In this document: one piece after another, positions 59,445-64,000 of the stretch
Position numbering within the stretch: the stretch's first letter is position 1
How the letters are laid out: each line of letters opens with the position of its first letter
Assembly (NCBI GenBank): GCA_004352715.1
Contig: SCFE01000033.1
Span: 270,466 to 334,465 of the forward strand
Direction: 5' to 3'
Length of the DNA: 64,000 bases
Source: Hofstenia miamia
Lineage: Eukaryota; Xenacoelomorpha; Acoela
Program-made: the position numbers and the translations under genes
Notes under the pieces: generated by a model
Seen by the model: only the letters and a program-made list of their open reading frames with translations
What the model was told of the DNA's origin: nothing
Database searches by the model: none

Positions 59445-60937
59445 TCAAACAGCCTGTGCATTTGCTTGATCAACAAATTCCCTCATGTTATTTGTACAAA
59501 TATATTGAAGAGAATCTTGACATGAAATTGAATGAAAGCCAGTTTTAGAAAGTGCAAGACAGCTGTAATCCCTATTGCCTTGAGGAAGAGGAATGTTTAA
59601 ACCCTCTTCTTCATTCCATTGAAATATTTGTTTTTCAATAAAATTACTTGCACCAAGTCTCCATTTTGAGCTAGTATCCTTCATCATACTTTGTACATAT
59701 TTTTTTTCATGAGTACTTTTAATTGTAAGAAATTTCCAATCACCATATGAATCACAGTCTAAATTTTTAATGGATTTCAACAAAAAACAGTAACAAGTAT
59801 TAAAATCAATGCTACAATTTAGGTTTTCACATGGAGGTGTTCTCATTTCCGTGTAAAGAAATGTCAATGGAATTCCATTAACCTTTGTTGTTAGCAACTG
59901 AAATTCACACAAATAATGCATATGATTGATGGGTGATTGGTAATTTATGGAATTACATTTTGATTTTGAATTTATGTAATATCCTTTAGCCACCTCTCTG
60001 TCAATGAAATTTCTAACTTTGTTGAAATCAATTCCTTCCTTGTCACCAGCCCATCTCCAATTTCCAATCTCATTAATCTCATTTGCACCTATTAGAAAGT
60101 TACCTTTAAATGTTTGCATAATGTAGTCAATTTCATCAAAACTAGTAAAATATAAGAAATAAGCATCTTTGGTATAATAAACACACTTACCAAAAATCTT
60201 TTCATTTAATAGATCCTTGATATCTAAGATGTAATAGCAGAAGTTTTTTCTGCAATGCAAAAAACTGTGAGTGGTTGTAGCTTCTTTGCAAAGTACAGTT
60301 GTAGTTTTATATCTACTGCAGTTCATTCTTTCAAAATGATTATTTACTTTCATAACACAGTGATCAATTGATATAATTTTGTTTTCAAAGTTTTTGTTAT
60401 TCATCCAAAGAGATTTTCCAAACTGATTAACATAAGCACCAATCCACATAGGACGATTTTTGTAGATATTTTCATACCTATGTATTAGAAATTCTTCACT
60501 AGTTGCTTTGATAATATCTCCCATATTTTCAAGTGCTAATGAACCATTTTTGAAATTAGTTGAGCATTTACTTTTAGCTGAAAACCAATCTGTAGCATCC
60601 CTAGAAGAACAATAACATGAATGCTTTGAACAAAATATACCATAACATAGATTTTTAAAAAATAAATAATCTTGATATCACTCAATCTACCATATCTCAA
60701 ATTTTCACTTTGCTGTTGTCTTACATGATGAAGAGTATTCTTAGATGTAAACATTGTAAAAATATTTATTATTATTAAAGTTGCACACATCAGTAACCAA
60801 TTGTGCTTCCAAATCATTAACATGATACTCTGTAATGTTGATCTTAGGATGCTTCTGATTGCTTTATTATTTTCTGAGTTTGGTTTAGCTTCAGAGAGTG
60901 AAGGAACATTTGTATCTGTTGTCTGCATTTTGATCAA
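59445..60937 (-). CDS. Type II membrane protein with three C-type lectin-like domains (frame change)
   Basis: The first frame (start 60937) encodes a polar N-terminus, one hydrophobic segment (WLLMCATLIIINIFTMF, about residues 46-62) and a short stalk: a type II signal anchor with the C-terminus outside. The frame then shifts by -1 near 60653-60659. The new frame continues for about 400 codons with three lectin-like modules: CYCSSRDATDWFSAKSKC...WIGAYVNQ...; then FCYYI...FLIGANEI...NWRWAGD; then CYCFLLKSIKN...WRLGAS...QWNEEEGLN...ISCQDSLQYIC. The W.G and paired Cys positions of the fold are present, but EPN/QPD and WND calcium-sugar motifs are absent, so classical sugar binding is not supported. 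No introns are evident. It could be a receptor-like host gene, a retrocopy, or a pseudogene because of the frame change. Stop TGA is at 59447-59445. Confidence 0.7.
60653..60659 (-). other. In-phase T TTA AAA heptamer at the frame change of the lectin-like gene
   Basis: In the upstream frame the codons are TTT TTA AAA ATC, so the heptamer T TTA AAA is in the correct phase for -1 slippage. The frame reached after a -1 shift (AAT CTA TGT) is the one encoding the first lectin-like domain. It lies in a run of six T and five A, where an indel error is also likely. Confidence 0.5.
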
Positions 60938-61270
60938 GCATGAATGAAATGTAAACAGAGATAAGATATTAACACTGCTACTACTTAAGAAATAACTACA
61001 TCAACATGATAAGAGCAAACTGTTAGTAACTACCATGGGCAGCCAAATTTTACAATTATTTGAAACTATATTTGCTGAATTTGAGATACATTTGCAATTT
61101 TCCTTAATGAAAATTAATGAGTGTAACTTATTTATGATCTAATTGAATACTGTTTGTTAATTAAAACTTTAAGCAAGTTATTTTTAAATCAAATGATTAA
61201 AACAAGATTTCTGCTTAAATTTAAAAAAAACCTATTGAGAATAGAATTGCATTCTAGTTAATTCTAAATA

Positions 61271-61600
61271 AATGGAATTCTATTGACAATTCTTTACATG
61301 GAAATGAGTACACCTCAGTGTGAAAATCTAAATTGTAGCATTGATTTTGATACTTGTTACTGTTTTTTGTTGAAATCCATTAAGAATTTAGACTGTGATT
61401 CATATGGTGATTGGAAGTTTCTTACAATTAAAAGTACTAATGAAACAAAATATGTACAAAGTATGATGAAGGATACTAGCTCAAAATGGAGACTTGGTCC
61501 AAGCAATTTTATTGAAAAACAAATATTTCAATGGAATGAAGAAGAGGGTTTAAACAGTAGTAAGTTTGTTAACTGCCCAAGCAAACGAATGACTCCATGA
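61271..61600 (+). pseudogene. Inverted partial duplicate of the third lectin-like domain
   Basis: The plus-strand frame (ENLNCSIDFDTCYCFLLKSI, KNLDCDSYGDWKFLTIKST, SSKWRLGPSNFIEKQ, WNEEEGLN) matches residues of the third domain of the gene at 59445 with only a handful of changes, in opposite orientation. Homology runs from about 61271 to exactly 61555 (GTTTAAAC), then the frame continues into unrelated codons and stops at 61600. It lacks the domain's last Cys pair and any signal or membrane segment, so it is a truncated copy. Confidence 0.8.
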
Positions 61601-62571
61601 ACAGTATTTATTTTGTGAGCACTCACAGCACACTTCATAATGCAGTCTCTCAGCAAACGTTTTGACTTAATGAAAGGTCTACTCTAAATCGTTTCAGGCC
61701 ATTACGTCAAAGTAAGTATGGATTGCAGTATTTGTAATAACAGGTTTGATGCATGGCTTTGTTGGGACGATAATATATTTCATAAAAATCATTTGAAATA
61801 TGAATTTTTAATTCATATATAAAAAAAATTGTATTATCATATAAGTTTTAATTATATTATAATAAAAAAATCTTCCAAAATACAAATATTTCATAAAGTT
61901 AAGTTAAATTTTATTACAACACAAAAATTTTTAAATATCAATGTGGTTTAAACAATATATATTAATATTTCACTTTTTATTCAGTTTCGCAAATTCAGTT
62001 CTAGAATCAAAAAATTAGAAAAAGTGAGAAGCATGTTTTCGAATTATTCAAGAAATTTTGTTAAAGGAAATCTTGTTTAAATGTGTACGGACATTTTCTA
62101 AGATGTATTTTATGGTATATTACATTTGTTAAATCCATGAGTTTATCTAGTTTTTTTTATACAATATTTTCACATTTATTATTGAATGATTAATTCAGCG
62201 TTTTATCCTAGTCTCAAATTCAACTAATCGTAAAACTATTTTTGAGTTTTAGCTCTAGTTATGAGTAAGCGCATTATAACTTCTTTAAACACAGTTGTTC
62301 TAAGCATTTCATTCAATTTCATCTCACCGGATATTCGCAACAAATAATAGACGCAAGTAATTTTTTCACATACATATATTAAATTTCAAATTGACGGAAA
62401 ACATATTGGGATTTTGATTAACAAATTTCGAATTGTGATAGAACGCATAGAATATATTTATTTATGCATAGAAAATTTTGTGGAATGCTGCAATGCTTAA
62501 AATTTATTTTCTCTCAGAATGTTTATTAAATGGTTAAAAATAAAATTTAACATTATTTTTTAGAATTATAA

Positions 62572-62613
<42 letters not shown>

Positions 62614-63369
62614 TGACGTCTGTGACAATGGGACTGGTTTACTTTATACCCACATATACCCATTGAGGCCATGCACAAAATTATGGTCGCGATATTGCCG
62701 CAATTGGGTCCGGATATTCGCATAAATGCATGTCAATAGCAATGTTTTTAATATGTAATTGAACGGAGAGATATTCACTATACTCTGATACCGTCTGATT
62801 TTGCATAATTTTATTTGTTTGCAAGTTTCTTGCACTTGAAATTCAATAAACTATAAAATTGCCAGACCCGTCAATTAAAGGGTAAATCATTTTTTTTTCT
62901 CTCTTAACTTTGTATAGTCTCTTATTACAAAGCCGTGATTATTAAACTTTTAATATGTATCTGTAGCAAACACATAACATCGCTAGCCTATGTCTCAATA
63001 TATTTACTAATGCTTCATAATAAAACCTCCTTAGAATTACCATAACCGTCTATTGACGGATGCATAACCCTTATGACTACTACTATATGGATTACACTCA
63101 CTTATTTCTCTACATCTTTTTTGCACAGGATTCATCTTATTAGGGATCAATTATAGCCAATACTATCTTACACATACAAACCACACATGTGTTGTGTACT
63201 CCCTGTATTCTCATTAGATAGAAGTATGTCAAGCAAATATATTGATAGCAGTACATAAACAGAACAGATTAACAAATTAGCAGAACATCTGTGATTTACA
63301 TACTTACGTGTTACTCATATATTAATTTATATTTACAATGTCAAGGAAAAGATAAAGCTCTGCAGAAAC
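61601..63369. other. Stretch without recognised gene
   Basis: AT-rich with (TA)n at 62574-62608. CCGTCAATTAAAGGGTAAAT near 62869 and CCGTCTATTGACGGATGCAT near 63046 share a CCGTC motif, possibly part of the left end of the piggyBac-type element that begins coding at about 63370. Its boundary could not be defined. Confidence 0.35.
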
Positions 63370-64000
63370 TGCATTACTCATAACACTTGACATCGACTCA
63401 GACAAATCTGAAGATGACGATTCTGAAGAAGATGATGTCTAAATGCAGCCAGTGAGCAATCCTCAATGTGACTCATCATCTGCTTAATTGAATCAAATCC
63501 TGTTGATGAACTTGATAATGACGATGGAAATGTGAATCCTGCTGCTTTTTTAAAAAATATGAATAATATTCTTTGAGCAAACGAAAGAACTACATGGCAT
63601 TTCGTAGGAACAGCTAATATAATGAGAGGTTGCTTACTACGAGAAGTGGACCTTATTTCACCCATCGATTGATTGAAAGTCTATTGTCAGCATTTCGTAT
63701 GTTCATCAATGAATGCATACTTCTTCATTAAAAAGGACACTAAGTCTGGATGAATTGGACAAATTTATCATTTAGAGATTGCTTGTGGTATATTGGGTGT
63801 TCAAAATTTTCCAATATTGAGCTTGTAGAGTGACAGGTGAAGAATTGATATTTTCAAGAAGTCTTGCCCAAGGAAACGATTTTTGGCAATCATGAAATAC
63901 ATTCGCTTTGATATGAAGATCAGCAACGTCAACGTTTGCAAACAGAAAATTTGTCTTAGGCTCACAGATATGGTAGCTCTTCATCAACAATTGCAAAAAG
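63370..64000 (+). pseudogene. piggyBac-type transposase, N-terminal part, cut by window edge
   Basis: One frame opens with LDIDSDKSEDDDSEEDD, the acidic N-terminus usual for piggyBac transposases. Further on it reads RTTWHFVGTANIMRG, then GILGVQNFPILSL followed by CPRKRFLAIMKYIRFDMK (about 63790-63925). The latter matches the E...GIL......LW......MSR.RF..I...LRFDDK segment that precedes the first catalytic Asp. Stops and frame changes interrupt it. It differs from the PGBD4-like copy at 50372-51855, so it is a separate family. The catalytic domain would lie beyond the right edge. Confidence 0.55.

Noticed and set aside
4405-62608. The many (TA)n runs as regulatory TATA boxes or matrix attachment sites
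   Set aside because: They are long pure dinucleotide microsatellites scattered without relation to gene starts; several coincide with assembly gaps.
63378-63665. 95-codon minus-strand frame at the right edge
   Set aside because: It is the complement of the plus-strand acidic piggyBac-type N-terminus; its Ser-rich composition mirrors the acidic Asp/Glu codons.

Overview
The window is strongly AT-rich, non-compact DNA full of (TA)n microsatellites, mobile-element debris and assembly gaps. It reads as a scaffold of an invertebrate animal genome. The animal assignment rests on a Nova-type KH-domain gene with GT/AG-bounded exons, a C-type-lectin-like membrane protein, and the metazoan mix of transposons (hAT, piggyBac, mariner/maT, LINE, Penelope and Gypsy-like remnants). 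I cannot name the species. No bacterial genes, operons or CRISPR arrays are visible.

Positions 1-37443: the minus strand carries the 5' part of a Nova-like RNA-binding protein gene. The first coding exon is at 37275-37443 and the exon with the first half of KH domain 1 is at 1187-1354; the rest of the gene lies off the left edge. The intron of about 36 kb between them holds no other recognisable gene. It is filled with short non-autonomous DNA elements: hAT-type MITEs with 8-bp target duplications, piggyBac-type MITEs flanked by TTAA or TTAG, and long hairpins. It also holds one GC-rich insertion with a 15-bp target duplication, and microsatellites.

Positions 38700-57000: a graveyard of autonomous elements. 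In order it holds a Penelope-like GIY-YIG endonuclease followed 20 bp after its stop by a hammerhead ribozyme motif, then pieces of two LINE copies. The second LINE is split by a decayed piggyBac-like element. Next come a Tc1/mariner-like N-terminal fragment, a gap-bounded contig repeating 34.2-35.4 kb in inverted orientation, and a PGBD4-like piggyBac transposase pseudogene with all three catalytic aspartates. Last are two convergent DD37D (maT-like) transposase fragments and Gypsy-like gag and integrase remnants.

Positions 59445-61600: an apparently intronless, type II membrane protein gene with three C-type lectin-like domains (minus strand). Its reading frame changes by -1 exactly at an in-phase T TTA AAA heptamer. 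A partial inverted duplicate of its third domain lies 0.35 kb upstream of its start. Positions 63370-64000 hold the N-terminal part of a third piggyBac-type transposase, cut by the window edge.

Several structures are probably assembly artefacts. Single-N joins are flanked by near-perfect tandem copies, and two gaps are exactly 1000 N long. Only the Nova-like gene and the lectin-like gene look like host genes; everything else recognisable is mobile-element derived.
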